In this document: piece by piece, positions 9,215-17,825 of the stretch
How the letters are laid out: the number at the start of each line of letters is the position of its first letter
Numbering within the stretch: the stretch's first letter is position 1
Source of the DNA: Natrarchaeobius halalkaliphilus
GTDB taxonomy: Archaea; Halobacteriota; Halobacteria; Halobacteriales; Natrialbaceae
Direction: 5' to 3'
Assembly: GCF_003841485.1 (NCBI RefSeq)
Contig: NZ_REFY01000007.1
Coordinates: 143,984-207,983 of the forward strand
DNA length: 64,000 bases
The notes under the pieces: generated by a model
Seen by the model: only the letters and a program-made list of their open reading frames with translations
What the model was told of the DNA's origin: nothing
The model's database searches: none
Made by a program: the position numbers and the translations under genes

Positions 9215-9781
9215 TTATAGCCTCACCGAATCGTCATCAGATGTAATCGTAGTCGGAACTCGGAGCTCCGTCTGCGTCGTCGCGCCTGCGGCCGTCGTGA
9301 AGCTCACTGTTAACCGATCACCCTCATCCAACTCTTCGTATACTTCATTGAGCTGGAAGGTAACTTCGGCGCGATCGCTATTACTCGTCAGAACGGGGTT
9401 TTCCTCATCCGCTATGCCCTGAATGTTACTGATCGAGATGTTGTCGTGCTGAAGCGACATCGTCTCTTCGCCAGCACTACCGATGAGTTGCGCTGTCGTC
9501 TGATTGAGAGCGATCGGATCCGAGCCAGGCGCCATCGCCATCGTGAACGTCACGTTATCGATGGTCTGTGTCTCAGTGACGTTCCCCGACGAACTCACGA
9601 TGTCGAGTCGATCACTCACTTGCTGCGTCGATTCCTCACCGGTGGCTTCTGCCTGCGTCTGCAGCACGCCAGCGGTGTTGATTAGTACACCTGCGGCGAT
9701 CGCGGCGACCAGCACCATCGCGATGAACACGATGAGCGTGCCGATCCCCACCTGACCGCGGTTTTCATTATCTTCGAACAT
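9215..9781 (-). CDS. arlB: Archaellin (flagellin), first of a tandem pair
   Basis: Filament subunit (188 aa) with a type IV prepilin-like signal: [16 protein letters not shown], cut after Arg-Gly, then the hydrophobic helix shared with the neighbouring archaellin. The body has N-x-S/T sequons (NVTE, NVTF, NQTT, NISI) and a C-terminal beta domain ending [15 protein letters not shown], almost the same final residues (EAVRL) as its neighbour. First gene of the archaellin operon; the promoter lies at about 9812-9845. Archaellins assemble on the outside of the cell onto the ArlF/G/J base. Identification is secure; gene number within the species is not. Confidence 0.94.
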   Translation of the reverse strand: MFEDNENRGQVGIGTLIVFIAMVLVAAIAAGVLINTAGVLQTQAEATGEESTQQVSDRLDIVSSSGNVTETQTIDNVTFTMAMAPGSDPIALNQTTAQLIGSAGEETMSLQHDNISISNIQGIADEENPVLTSNSDRAEVTFQLNEVYEELDEGDRLTVSFTTAAGATTQTELRVPTTITSDDDSVRL

Positions 9782-9796
9782 GTGTTAGGGGTTACA

Positions 9797-9845
9797 CCCG
9801 CGTTGCGGGCTCGTCCTATACTCTAAATTACCCGTTATTAAACCT
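9797..9845 (-). promoter_or_regulatory. Predicted archaellin promoter and leader hairpin
   Basis: Read on the minus strand, a TATA-type box ggtttaataac lies at 9844-9834; transcription should begin near 9812, about 30 bases before the archaellin ATG at 9781. The leader opens with a small GC hairpin, CCCGC-gtt-GCGGG (9797-9809). The remaining gap up to 10110 (toward the HTH gene) shows no gene; the HTH gene reads away on the other strand. Confidence 0.5.
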
Positions 9846-10110
9846 GAGCCAGTATTTTCAAGTATGGGAACGGAGTTTCGGACGGTCTACTCGTCTCGAG
9901 GGGGCGCCTAATCTGAACGCCTCGCGTGCGTATGCGGGTGACTACCGGACCACCCCCCAATCGATCCACGATCAGATTCTGTCGATACATCATTCGGCCA
10001 GAATATATATTACCGATGAACCCTCGAGTCGTTTTCACGAGTGAAAACGGGCCGAATCAGCGGAGTAGGCGGTCAGTACGGTTTAGTGCCTCCGGGTTCT
10101 CTACGCGGAC

Positions 10111-10470
10111 ATGGATCCGACCGAGGTACTGGGAAGCCTGGGTAAAAAATACAGCCCCGACATTCTGCGTTCGGCCGACGAACCAAAGTCGGCCCAGGAA
10201 CTGAGCGACGAACTCGAGATACCCGTGACGACGAGTTATCGGCGCGTCGAGACGCTCAACGAACTCGGCCTCCTCGAGGACGACGAAGACGTGAGCGGGT
10301 TCGGAGAGACTGGCCAGAGCCAGACGCTCTATCACCGCAACGTCGAGGAGATCGTGATACGCTTCGAGGACGATTCCATAGAGATCGAATCGAAAGAGCG
10401 CGAGCGGACCGACCAGCCCCTCAGTAGCGTCTGGGAGGACCTCAGTCGAAGCGTCGGCGGGGATGATTGA
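10111..10470 (+). CDS. Winged-helix transcriptional regulator
   Basis: A 119-aa acidic winged HTH protein, ArsR-like in pattern. Residues 10-55 read KKYSPDILRSADEPKSAQEL...IPVTTSYRRVETLNELGLLED, which is the helix-turn-helix with recognition helix (TTSYRRVETL), followed by a wing and a region YHRNVEEIVIRFEDDSIEIE. The stop overlaps the start of the next gene, a membrane protein, so the two form one unit. It is encoded divergently from the archaellin operon across a shared 330-bp gap, so it may control archaellin expression (inference only). Distinct regulators of archaellum genes in other archaea (EarA, ArnR) differ in sequence. Confidence 0.8.
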   Translation: MDPTEVLGSLGKKYSPDILRSADEPKSAQELSDELEIPVTTSYRRVETLNELGLLEDDEDVSGFGETGQSQTLYHRNVEEIVIRFEDDSIEIESKERERTDQPLSSVWEDLSRSVGGDD

Positions 10471-10750
10471 GATGGAACCCGTGGAAATACTGTACGCCGT
10501 CTTCAGCGTCACGTTGATCACGTCGGGTCTCGTGATGGCCGGAATGGCCGTCCAGGCGTACGCAGAGACGCAGCGAACGTCGATGATCTACCTCTCGATC
10601 GGGTTTACGCTGATCGTCGCCGCCGCCTCCGCGACCACTATCAGCGCCTTCGTGAGCGGATTCCAGCACCCGCGGACGCTGCTGACGGTCAACTACTTCG
10701 TCACGACGCTCGGTTTCGTCGCGGTGATTTTGAGCCTGTACGCCGAGTGA
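10463..10750 (+). CDS. Small three-helix membrane protein paired with the HTH regulator
   Basis: A 95-aa protein with three predicted transmembrane helices (about 7-28, 35-58 and 71-92) and little outside them, ending LYAE. The ATG at 10463 overlaps the preceding stop by 8 bases; an ATG at 10472 (MEPVEILYAV) is an equally good start. HTH-plus-membrane-protein pairs of this sort are common in haloarchaea (I recall the membrane partner as a DUF7521-type family, unchecked), and the membrane protein may sense or tether the regulator. Function unknown. Confidence 0.75.
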   Translation: MIEMEPVEILYAVFSVTLITSGLVMAGMAVQAYAETQRTSMIYLSIGFTLIVAAASATTISAFVSGFQHPRTLLTVNYFVTTLGFVAVILSLYAE

Positions 10751-10854
10751 CATCCGCCTCGCCGTTCACAGTCGACGTCGAAACCGAACCGCAGTCGGTC
10801 GGTCCCGAATCGATGGCCGGGAAGCTTATTTTACGCTCACCCCGATATGCCGAT

Positions 10855-11049
10855 ATGGACATCATCGACGGGACCAAAATCGAGTGTGCACGCTGTGACG
10901 AAGTGACCTCACTGGACGACGTCAACGTTCTGGGCAAGGAGAACAATCGGTCGTACGCCAAGCCGCTGTGTGACGACTGTCTCAAGAAGGTCGGCGTACC
11001 GAAGGGGTACGAACTCGAGCGCGACGTGAGCTACCTGAAAAGCGAGTAG
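10855..11049 (+). CDS. Small zinc-ribbon protein
   Basis: A 64-aa protein, MDIIDGTKIECARCDEVTSL, with two Cys pairs (CxxC near residues 11-14 and CDDC near 41-44) that should bind one zinc. The ATG at 10855 is chosen because a TATA box (gcttattttacg, 10824-10835) sits about 25 bases upstream, so the message is leaderless; the open frame back to 10747 overlaps the previous gene and is unlikely to be used. Small zinc-finger proteins of this size are abundant in haloarchaea. No function is assigned. Confidence 0.75.
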   Translation: MDIIDGTKIECARCDEVTSLDDVNVLGKENNRSYAKPLCDDCLKKVGVPKGYELERDVSYLKSE

Positions 11050-11097
11050 AGCGCCGTCGGTGCGTATTTTCGTCCGAGAGCTGTCAGAGATCGACGA

Positions 11098-11961
11098 TCA
11101 CTTGTTGTTCATTGCTTCGCTCGCGATGTTCCGTCCGCGGGGCTTCAGTGCGACCTCACGGCGGACGCGGATCTCCTCTAGGACGTCGAGTTCAATCAGT
11201 CGCTCGTAAATCTCCTCGACGTCGTCCGTATCGATGTCGAGGAACTCGGGGACCTCGAAGGGGGACACGCCCGAGTAGATCGCCATCAACACCTCCTCTT
11301 CTTTCCCGGAGAGGTCGATCTGGGAGGCGTTCTTCTCGGCCCCGCGATCGAGGACGGATTTCAAGACCGCACAGTTCTGGGGGGATCCGGAGAGGTAGGT
11401 CTGGACGCTCGAGCCGTTCTCCGTGTGTTCGGCCTCGACCACCGGCCGCTCCGAGGATCGTATCGTTCGTTCGTCGCTCTCGACCGTTCCGACGTCGTCG
11501 ACCTCGATCTGAACGAGCTTGCCGTTTTCGACGGCGAAGTTCGCAACGCCGTCGTTGATCTTGACTCTGGCTTTGGTCCAGGAGGCATCCTGAACGACAC
11601 CGCCTTTGACCGCAGGGTGTTTGATCAGAACGATCTCACCGTCGAGGATCGCCTTCTGTAACTCGAGTTCGAACGAGCTGACCTCCTCCATCGAGATGAG
11701 ATAGACGTTTTGGCCGTAGTTGATGCTGATGTAGTTCGAAACCTTCGCGATCGTCTGATTGACGTCGTACCGGCCACGAATCGACTGGACCTTTGACAAC
11801 GGAATCGTCGTCTTCCCATCGCCACTGACGATTACCATTCGCTTGTTCGAAAGCACGATGCGACCGTTCGACCAGTTCGTATCCGACAGCTTTCGTCCCT
11901 CACGAACGACCTGGGTGAACTTACCGGTCACGTCCGCGAGTTTTTGCTCTGACTTGCTCAT
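11098..11961 (-). CDS. cheF: Chemotaxis-archaellum adaptor CheF (CheF1)
   Basis: Member of the archaea-specific CheF family (formerly DUF439; 287 aa). In Halobacterium, CheF proteins bind phosphorylated CheY and the Arl accessory proteins, so they carry the taxis signal to the archaellum motor. Seen here: an N-terminal beta domain starting KLADVTGKFTQVVREGRKLSD, repeated RIVLSNKRMVIVSGDGKTTIPL-type strands, and a C-terminal winged-helix part (about 215-285; EEEVLMAIYSGVSPFEVPEFL...ALKPRGRNI). The start overlaps the stop of the HEAT-repeat gene by 4 bases (ATGA type), so both are one operon; the same two-gene set occurs in the Halobacterium taxis cluster. A second CheF is at 28746. Confidence 0.9.
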   Translation of the reverse strand: MSKSEQKLADVTGKFTQVVREGRKLSDTNWSNGRIVLSNKRMVIVSGDGKTTIPLSKVQSIRGRYDVNQTIAKVSNYISINYGQNVYLISMEEVSSFELELQKAILDGEIVLIKHPAVKGGVVQDASWTKARVKINDGVANFAVENGKLVQIEVDDVGTVESDERTIRSSERPVVEAEHTENGSSVQTYLSGSPQNCAVLKSVLDRGAEKNASQIDLSGKEEEVLMAIYSGVSPFEVPEFLDIDTDDVEEIYERLIELDVLEEIRVRREVALKPRGRNIASEAMNNK

Positions 11962-13220
11962 GCGAGATCACCGCTCGGCATCTCCATCCCCCCCAGTTTC
12001 GAGAGCGCGGAGAACCCGCGCTTTCTGAGACGATCGCTCTCGGTTCGCTCGACGAACTTCGAGAGTCGTTTCCGCGACCGATCTCCGCCGATCTTGCCGA
12101 GGACGAACAGCGCCTTGACGCGCATCTCTTCGTCTTTGGTATCCGTTTCGACGAGTTTGATCAGCCGTTGTTCGAGACCGTCGCCGTCGAGCAACGCCAG
12201 ACTCGTCGCCGCGAACTTCGACGTCATCTCGTCGTCGTCGGCAAGCGTCTCGATCAACGCGTCCTGGGCTTCGGTTCGGAACGCGTCATCGGCGATGCGT
12301 CCGAGCAACCAGGCAGCGTTTCGTCGCTGTGCCGTCTCCGTGCTTCGACCCAGAATCTCGATCAGCGGCTGGACGGAATCGCGTTCGTTCGCCTCCTCGA
12401 GTTCGTCGACGATCTTTTCACGGACCTGGTGGCTCGCGTTCGGTGGCGCTTCCGAAAGCAGTTGAACGAGCGAGAACATCGCGGTCCGACGGACCATCTC
12501 CGTCTCGTCACTCAGTGCGCCCGCGAGTATCTCGACGGCCTCGACGCTGCCGAGTCGTCCCAGCGCGTCGACGGCGATTCGGCGCAACACTTCGTCATCG
12601 TCGTCTGCAATCTCGACCAGTTCGGCCAGCGCGTTTTGCGTTCCGATATCCGCGAGCGCGTAGGCGACTTCGACGCGAACGTCGTACTGATCCTCGTGGA
12701 GGTTTCGCGAGAGTGCCGGAACACACTCCGGTGATTCTACGCGCGCGAGCGCGCGTGCAACTCGTTTCCTAACCCGTGAATCGGGATCTTCGAGCCGAGC
12801 GACCAGTTGATTCAACACGTTATCCTCACCGATCCTCCCCAGACCGGTGGCGGCTGCCATCCGGAGTTCCGCCTGCTCTGCGTTCAACCCACGTGCGAGT
12901 ATCTGTGCTTTCTTCCACTCGGCGACGTCGTCGATATCCTGTTCGGAGAGTTCACCGATAAACTGCTCTAGGGCATCCTGGCCGTACTGGTCCAGCGCAT
13001 CGATGGCCGCCGCCCGGACTCGCCCGTCGTCGTCGGCTTTCGATGCCTCGACGAGGGCGTCGACGACCTCGTCGTGAGAGAGATTGGTCCCACCGGTCTC
13101 CGACTCGAGACTGCCGAGAATCTCGGCCGAGCGCTTTCGAATATCGGGGTTCGAACTCTCTTCGAGATGCGTGATGAGCTTCTCGAATTCCGCATTTCGT
13201 TCGAGTTTAAATAGCGTCAT
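11958..13220 (-). CDS. HEAT-repeat (PBS lyase-like) taxis protein
   Basis: A 420-aa alpha-solenoid made of about a dozen HEAT_PBS units of about 31 residues; typical units are VRRTAMFSLVQLL, VRKRVARALARVES, VRVEVAYALADIG and LRRIAVDALGRLGS. Such proteins are protein-binding scaffolds. In Halobacterium the neighbour of CheF is a HEAT_PBS protein that binds the Che machinery, and the gene order here is the same, so a role in passing the signal from CheY to the archaellum is likely. It overlaps cheF by 4 bases. Its promoter is probably the gaatatataac box at 13282-13292 (read on the minus strand as gttatatattc). Confidence 0.88.
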   Translation of the reverse strand: MTLFKLERNAEFEKLITHLEESSNPDIRKRSAEILGSLESETGGTNLSHDEVVDALVEASKADDDGRVRAAAIDALDQYGQDALEQFIGELSEQDIDDVAEWKKAQILARGLNAEQAELRMAAATGLGRIGEDNVLNQLVARLEDPDSRVRKRVARALARVESPECVPALSRNLHEDQYDVRVEVAYALADIGTQNALAELVEIADDDDEVLRRIAVDALGRLGSVEAVEILAGALSDETEMVRRTAMFSLVQLLSEAPPNASHQVREKIVDELEEANERDSVQPLIEILGRSTETAQRRNAAWLLGRIADDAFRTEAQDALIETLADDDEMTSKFAATSLALLDGDGLEQRLIKLVETDTKDEEMRVKALFVLGKIGGDRSRKRLSKFVERTESDRLRKRGFSALSKLGGMEMPSGDLA

Positions 13221-13370
13221 TCGTGCGAGATCACCTGACTACCGTCCTCTCCCCCCGCGTTCGATTCGGACATAGCGTGAAAGGAATATATAACTGTCCC
13301 GTCCGACAGTCGCCGCGGTTGCGTTCGGTGTACGGATCGGGGCTCATCACTCGGGAGTAGCCAGGTCATC

Positions 13371-13955
13371 TCACTGATCAGTACTGTCCTCGGGAAGGTC
13401 GTATCGATCGGAGTCGCCCTCGTACACCATCGTATCCACGATGGCGTTCCACACGTCGATCGGCCCCGCATCACCGGCGAGGTCGTCCTCGGCCCACTCC
13501 GAATTGACGCCCCACCCATCGACCTGTTCGTCGAATCCGTCGGTCACTTCCGTGTACATGTGACTGACGTCCGAGCCGCGGGCAACGAGTTCGTCCCGAA
13601 AGAGGACGTAGATCTGGGCGATCTCGTCGTCGGACTCGTCTCGCGTCTCCGCATCCGATTCGTAGAACAGGATCAGATCGTCGTCGTCGGTGTCGTGGTA
13701 GAGTTCGTCGACGGTGATCCCAGCGTCCTCGAGATGGTAGTAAAATTCGCCGTAGGTGGGCACGTGGTTGCCATCGTCCTCGGAGTCAGTGCCGTCGTCC
13801 GGCTCGGTGGGTTCGATTTCGGTTCGACTCCCACCGATGCTCTGGATCGAATCGAGACAGCCTGCCGTCGTCCCGAGCGAGACAGTGCCCGCGACCGCGA
13901 GTGCCCGCCTCCGAGTTAGTTGCGCCCCTCGCTTCGTGTTCCCGGGTTCTGCCAT
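13371..13955 (-). CDS. Tat-exported lipoprotein, haloarchaeal hypothetical
   Basis: A 194-aa predicted lipoprotein. The signal peptide has a twin-arginine stretch (LTRRRALAVAG, residues 13-23) and a lipobox TTAGC at about 29-33, so the mature protein should be lipid-anchored outside the membrane, as is common in haloarchaea. The mature part is a single alpha/beta domain (TYGEFYYHLEDAGITVDELYHD...; VNSEWAEDDLAGD), reminding me of a haloarchaeal family listed as DUF8159 (recalled, not checked). I use the ATG at 13955; an open frame to 14123 adds a non-signal segment. It is monocistronic between the HEAT gene and the divergent surface-protein gene. Confidence 0.75.
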   Translation of the reverse strand: MAEPGNTKRGAQLTRRRALAVAGTVSLGTTAGCLDSIQSIGGSRTEIEPTEPDDGTDSEDDGNHVPTYGEFYYHLEDAGITVDELYHDTDDDDLILFYESDAETRDESDDEIAQIYVLFRDELVARGSDVSHMYTEVTDGFDEQVDGWGVNSEWAEDDLAGDAGPIDVWNAIVDTMVYEGDSDRYDLPEDSTDQ

Positions 13956-14270
13956 CCTACCGGATCCGTCGCACCAGTAGGTGAAAAACGCGTCGGCCGC
14001 ACCAACCACTCGAGGGACGACGAACGAATCGAAGTAAATCAGGGAGAGAAATCGAACAGAATGTCGTCGACGAACTGAAGCGGACATGATAGACGGACCG
14101 AAGCGGAGACGGTGGGACTCCATCGCTGTTAAAAGGTGGTGATCGACGGGCCGGCAATATCATATAACAGGATTCCTTACTGGACAACATCTGGTCACGA
14201 TCGAAACCAACGACGAGACAATGAAGGAGCAACTACGGCAACGCGGTTCGGCGTCAGGGGATCGAATGGT

Positions 14271-16997
14271 ATGCTGAGCGTGGCGTCGATCACCGGCGCG
14301 GTCGAAGGTCCGGCGAAGAGCGGTTCGACTCGAGGTGAACGTAAAAATCGGGGCGGAGCGATAGGTGGATCGAGTCACGAGCTGGACCGGCGGAGAGTCG
14401 CCGTACTCGTCGCCACGGTGTTGCTGATCGGAGCGGGGCTATTCGTCGCGGCACCGGACATCGCGGCTGCGGACGACGACCACGAGGACGAATACGTCGT
14501 CGTCCGGTTCGCGGACGATCACATCGTTACCGAAAGCGTGGCCGACGAGATCCCGCCGGAACCGTACGTGAGCGTCGATGGAAGCGATGGAGACGATCGG
14601 CTCATCGTCGACGACGGGATGGTGGTCGACGCCAACAGCGGTGAGCAGATCGTCGCCGGAAGCGAGGACAACAGGGTGCAGACGATCTCTGGCGATCCAA
14701 ATCTGGTCGTCAGCACCGACGGCTACGTCAACGATACGCTCGTCGTGAACGACGACGGACTCATCGAGACCAGCGAGGAAGGAATAACGGCGACCGTCGG
14801 AGACGAAGATGGAGACGAGATCATCTTCGAGGAGGCCAACGAGGCGTATTTTAACGTCTCGATACTCGATGACGAGATCGACGATGTCGGGGCGGGAGAG
14901 ACGCTTACGATACCGGTAGAGATCACGAACGACGGCTACGGAACCGACGAGGAGGACGTACTCCTCGAGATCCTAGACGGGAGCGGGAACGTACTCGGTT
15001 CGGTCGACGAGGAACTGTCCCTCGACAGGGGAGAGACGACGACGCTCGAGTTCGAGTACGAGACCGAACAGGACGATCGAGAAGCCGAGATGGCCGAGGT
15101 GACCGCCGACACCAAATTCAGCGCTACCAGCAGCGGGATCGATTCCGCCGATATCACCATTCACAGTGCGGAGACGTTGGTCACGATCACCGACGCCGAC
15201 GATATCGCACCCGCGGCGGGAGACGAACTCGAGATCACAGCTGAGGTCGAACGATTCGGGAACGATCCGGAGGGAGAACAGGACGTTCTCGTGGAGTTCC
15301 GTGTCGACGGCACGCACGTCTCGACGGAGGCGGTAACGCTCGGTCCGGGCGACAGCTCGACGGAAACGTTCACCTATCAGACGAGCGAGGACGATGCACC
15401 GGGAGTGACGGCCACGCTTACGAGCCAGGACGGCGGCGATACGGCGACCGCCGACGTCGACGTGATCGGCCAGGCTTCGTACAACGAAAGCGTCTCGGCC
15501 GAGATCATCGACAGGAACTACCCCGACGAAGGCGACGATCTCGTTATCACCGGTGAGGTCGGATACACCGGCGTCGTTCCGGACAGCCCGCAAGAACACC
15601 GCATTCAGCTCTTCGTCGACGGCGAGGTCGCGGACGAACGGACGATCGAACTAGACGGCGACGAGTGGGTCGAATCGGAGTTTACGTACGAAACCCAACA
15701 GGGTGATGCGCCTCGGGTCGACGTCGAGTTACGAAGTCCCGGAACGGGAGACACCGCTCGTCCGCTCGTCGCTGGCAGCGGGTTCGCCGTCGATATTCAG
15801 GGGATCGTCGAACCAGTCAACGTGACCGACGATCTGATAACCACCGCCGCGATCGAGAACACGGGGGACATCGACGGCGAGCAGGACGTCCGGGTACGGA
15901 TCGACCGCGGCGTGGACGATCCGGGGACGACGGACCATCACGTCCGAGACAACAGGACGATTTCGCTCGAGGCCGGAGAGCGAACGATCGAGCGATTTTC
16001 GTTTCGCACGCGTGATGCTGACGTACCGAAAATCGAGGTCGCCGTGATCAGCGACGACGACGAAGACGTGACCAACGCGACGGTTCGTTCCCGGAACGCG
16101 AGGTTCGACGTTCCGGAGTTATCAGCCGACCGTGACGGCGCTTCGGACTCCGAGATCGAACTGTCCGCCGCGATCAACAACACCGGACTCGAGCCCGACG
16201 AGCAGTACGTCGAGTTCGTGCTGGACGACGACGTCGTCCACATCGACCGCGTCCATCTCGAGCCGTGGGAAGAACGAGTCATCACGACCACGGTGGAGGC
16301 GCCGGAGGACGACTCGAGCTTTTCGGTCGTCACGGATAACGTAAGCGAGACGGTGACAGCGGCTGGGGTCGACGATCCCGACGACGGGGACGAACCGAGC
16401 GACGAGCCCAGTACGGACGATTCCGACACGAACGGCGAGTCGGCCGACGGGGAGCCGACCGACGATGACGTCGGCGACGAGGACGAGGGCGGCGTTCCGT
16501 GGTATCTGTTCGTTCTCGGCGTCCTCGGCGTCGTGAGCTCCGTACTCGCGCTCATCGCGTACCGGAACGATCCGGACGCCTTTCCGCCGGACGCAGCCTC
16601 GGTCAAAGAGCGTGCATCCGCCACGGTTGCGGATATCCGTCGCGAACTCATCGCGATCGGGATCGCCGCACGAAACGGAGATACAGCCGCGGTCATGGCC
16701 GCGTTGAAGGGACTCGTCGGGCTCGGACCCGGGACGTTGATCGTACAGAACGAACTGCCGAGGCGGACAACGGTGCGCGTCCGCTGTCAAACGGCCCACG
16801 ATACGGTGTTGCTACAGGACCTCGAGTTGGATCCCGACGAACGGCGAGCGCTCGGATCGTTGCCCAACGTCAGTCAGTTCAAAGTCGGAGCAGGGGTCGA
16901 AGACATTACCGCCCACGAGGAGGTCTTTCAGGAGATCTCCGGCGATATCGGCGTCGTCCTTCGAGCCGACGGGATCCTGATCGCGAATCTGGGTTGA
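14271..16997 (+). CDS. Large surface protein with repeated CARDB-like domains and a cytoplasmic tail
   Basis: About 908 aa. An N-terminal helix (RRRVAVLVATVLLIGAGLFVA) is a signal or anchor. Then come at least six repeats of about 105 residues in CARDB/Ig-like pattern, each with a segment like GDELEITAEVERFGNDPEGEQDV and a later GDSSTETFTYQT; they are centred near 15200, 15500, 15800 and 16150. An Asp/Glu/Ser spacer leads to a transmembrane helix (WYLFVLGVLGVVSSVLALIAY, about 16499-16561), and a cytosolic domain of about 145 residues ends GVVLRADGILIANLG. The open frame begins with a GTG at 14136, but a TATA-like element at 14155-14166 makes the ATG at 14271 more likely. The role is unknown; it is upstream of a KaiC-like ATPase in a taxis island. 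Confidence 0.7.
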   Translation: MLSVASITGAVEGPAKSGSTRGERKNRGGAIGGSSHELDRRRVAVLVATVLLIGAGLFVAAPDIAAADDDHEDEYVVVRFADDHIVTESVADEIPPEPYVSVDGSDGDDRLIVDDGMVVDANSGEQIVAGSEDNRVQTISGDPNLVVSTDGYVNDTLVVNDDGLIETSEEGITATVGDEDGDEIIFEEANEAYFNVSILDDEIDDVGAGETLTIPVEITNDGYGTDEEDVLLEILDGSGNVLGSVDEELSLDRGETTTLEFEYETEQDDREAEMAEVTADTKFSATSSGIDSADITIHSAETLVTITDADDIAPAAGDELEITAEVERFGNDPEGEQDVLVEFRVDGTHVSTEAVTLGPGDSSTETFTYQTSEDDAPGVTATLTSQDGGDTATADVDVIGQASYNESVSAEIIDRNYPDEGDDLVITGEVGYTGVVPDSPQEHRIQLFVDGEVADERTIELDGDEWVESEFTYETQQGDAPRVDVELRSPGTGDTARPLVAGSGFAVDIQGIVEPVNVTDDLITTAAIENTGDIDGEQDVRVRIDRGVDDPGTTDHHVRDNRTISLEAGERTIERFSFRTRDADVPKIEVAVISDDDEDVTNATVRSRNARFDVPELSADRDGASDSEIELSAAINNTGLEPDEQYVEFVLDDDVVHIDRVHLEPWEERVITTTVEAPEDDSSFSVVTDNVSETVTAAGVDDPDDGDEPSDEPSTDDSDTNGESADGEPTDDDVGDEDEGGVPWYLFVLGVLGVVSSVLALIAYRNDPDAFPPDAASVKERASATVADIRRELIAIGIAARNGDTAAVMAALKGLVGLGPGTLIVQNELPRRTTVRVRCQTAHDTVLLQDLELDPDERRALGSLPNVSQFKVGAGVEDITAHEEVFQEISGDIGVVLRADGILIANLG

Positions 16998-17113
16998 TTC
17001 GGTCGAAAGTCGAGATGAGTCGGGGGCGCCGGTCGCGATCGATATTTTTCGCGGATAGATTAGATGATTGAAATGCAGAATTTATTTATCCGAGACAGCC
17101 CTGATACTCCACA

Positions 17114-17824
17114 ATGCGAATTACCACGGGCGTCTCGGGGTTCGACACGCTAGTCGGAGGCGGGATCCTGAAGGATCGGTTGTACGTGATCAGCGGACCG
17201 CCGGGAAGCGGCAAGACGACGTTTTGTTCACAGTTCGTCACGAAAGGCGCGATCGACGGGGAGACGACGCTGTTTCTGACGTTACACGAGACCGAAGAGG
17301 AACTCGTCTCCGACATGGGTAACTACGAGTTCGGCTTCGATCAGGCCGTCAACTCGGGTCACGTCAAGGTGTTGAACGCGTTCGAAAACGAGGCCCAACG
17401 GCTTCTTGCGCCCGCATCACGAAACAGCGGAGAGTTTCCCACGAGCGTCGAAAACCTCGCCAATCAGCTGGTCGCGTTCATCGAATCCAAAGGCGTCGAT
17501 CGGCTCGTCATCGACTCGACGATGCTTCTGGAGTACTACTTTTCGGACGAACTCGACACGCTCATCAAGTTCCTGACGAAGCTCAAACGTGCAGATGCAA
17601 CGGTACTTTTGATCTCGGAGATGACCGACCCCACGTCGTACTCCGACGGCCACTACCTGGCTCACGGCGTGATCTTCATGCACAACTACCTCGAGGCCGG
17701 TGGCATGACTCGCGGCGTACAGATCATCAAGATGCGCGGGACGCAGATCGACTGTGACATCCGCAAAGTCGAGTTCACCGACCGTGGACTGCAGGTCGAT
17801 CCGAACGAGAAGGTCCAGAGCTGA
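17114..17824 (+). CDS. RAD55/KaiC-like RecA-family ATPase in the taxis cluster
   Basis: A 236-aa single-domain RecA-fold ATPase. Walker A is SGPPGSGKTT (about 27-36) and the Walker B strand is VDRLVIDSTMLLEYYF. The start MRITTGVSGFDTLVGGGILKDRLYVIS is typical of the archaeal KaiC-like group, related to ArlH. A TATA box (aatttatttatcc, 17077-17089) places the transcription start at the ATG itself. The next gene begins 1 base after its stop, so they are an operon. Haloarchaeal taxis clusters often carry this pair (sometimes labelled HTR-like); the task is not known but regulation or localisation of transducers has been suggested by context. Confidence 0.82.
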   Translation: MRITTGVSGFDTLVGGGILKDRLYVISGPPGSGKTTFCSQFVTKGAIDGETTLFLTLHETEEELVSDMGNYEFGFDQAVNSGHVKVLNAFENEAQRLLAPASRNSGEFPTSVENLANQLVAFIESKGVDRLVIDSTMLLEYYFSDELDTLIKFLTKLKRADATVLLISEMTDPTSYSDGHYLAHGVIFMHNYLEAGGMTRGVQIIKMRGTQIDCDIRKVEFTDRGLQVDPNEKVQS

Positions 17825-17825
17825 T

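Noticed and set aside
14136..14270. GTG-initiated extension of the surface protein
   Set aside because: A TATA-like element lies within it (14155-14166), so transcripts probably start downstream, and the extension has no conserved feature.
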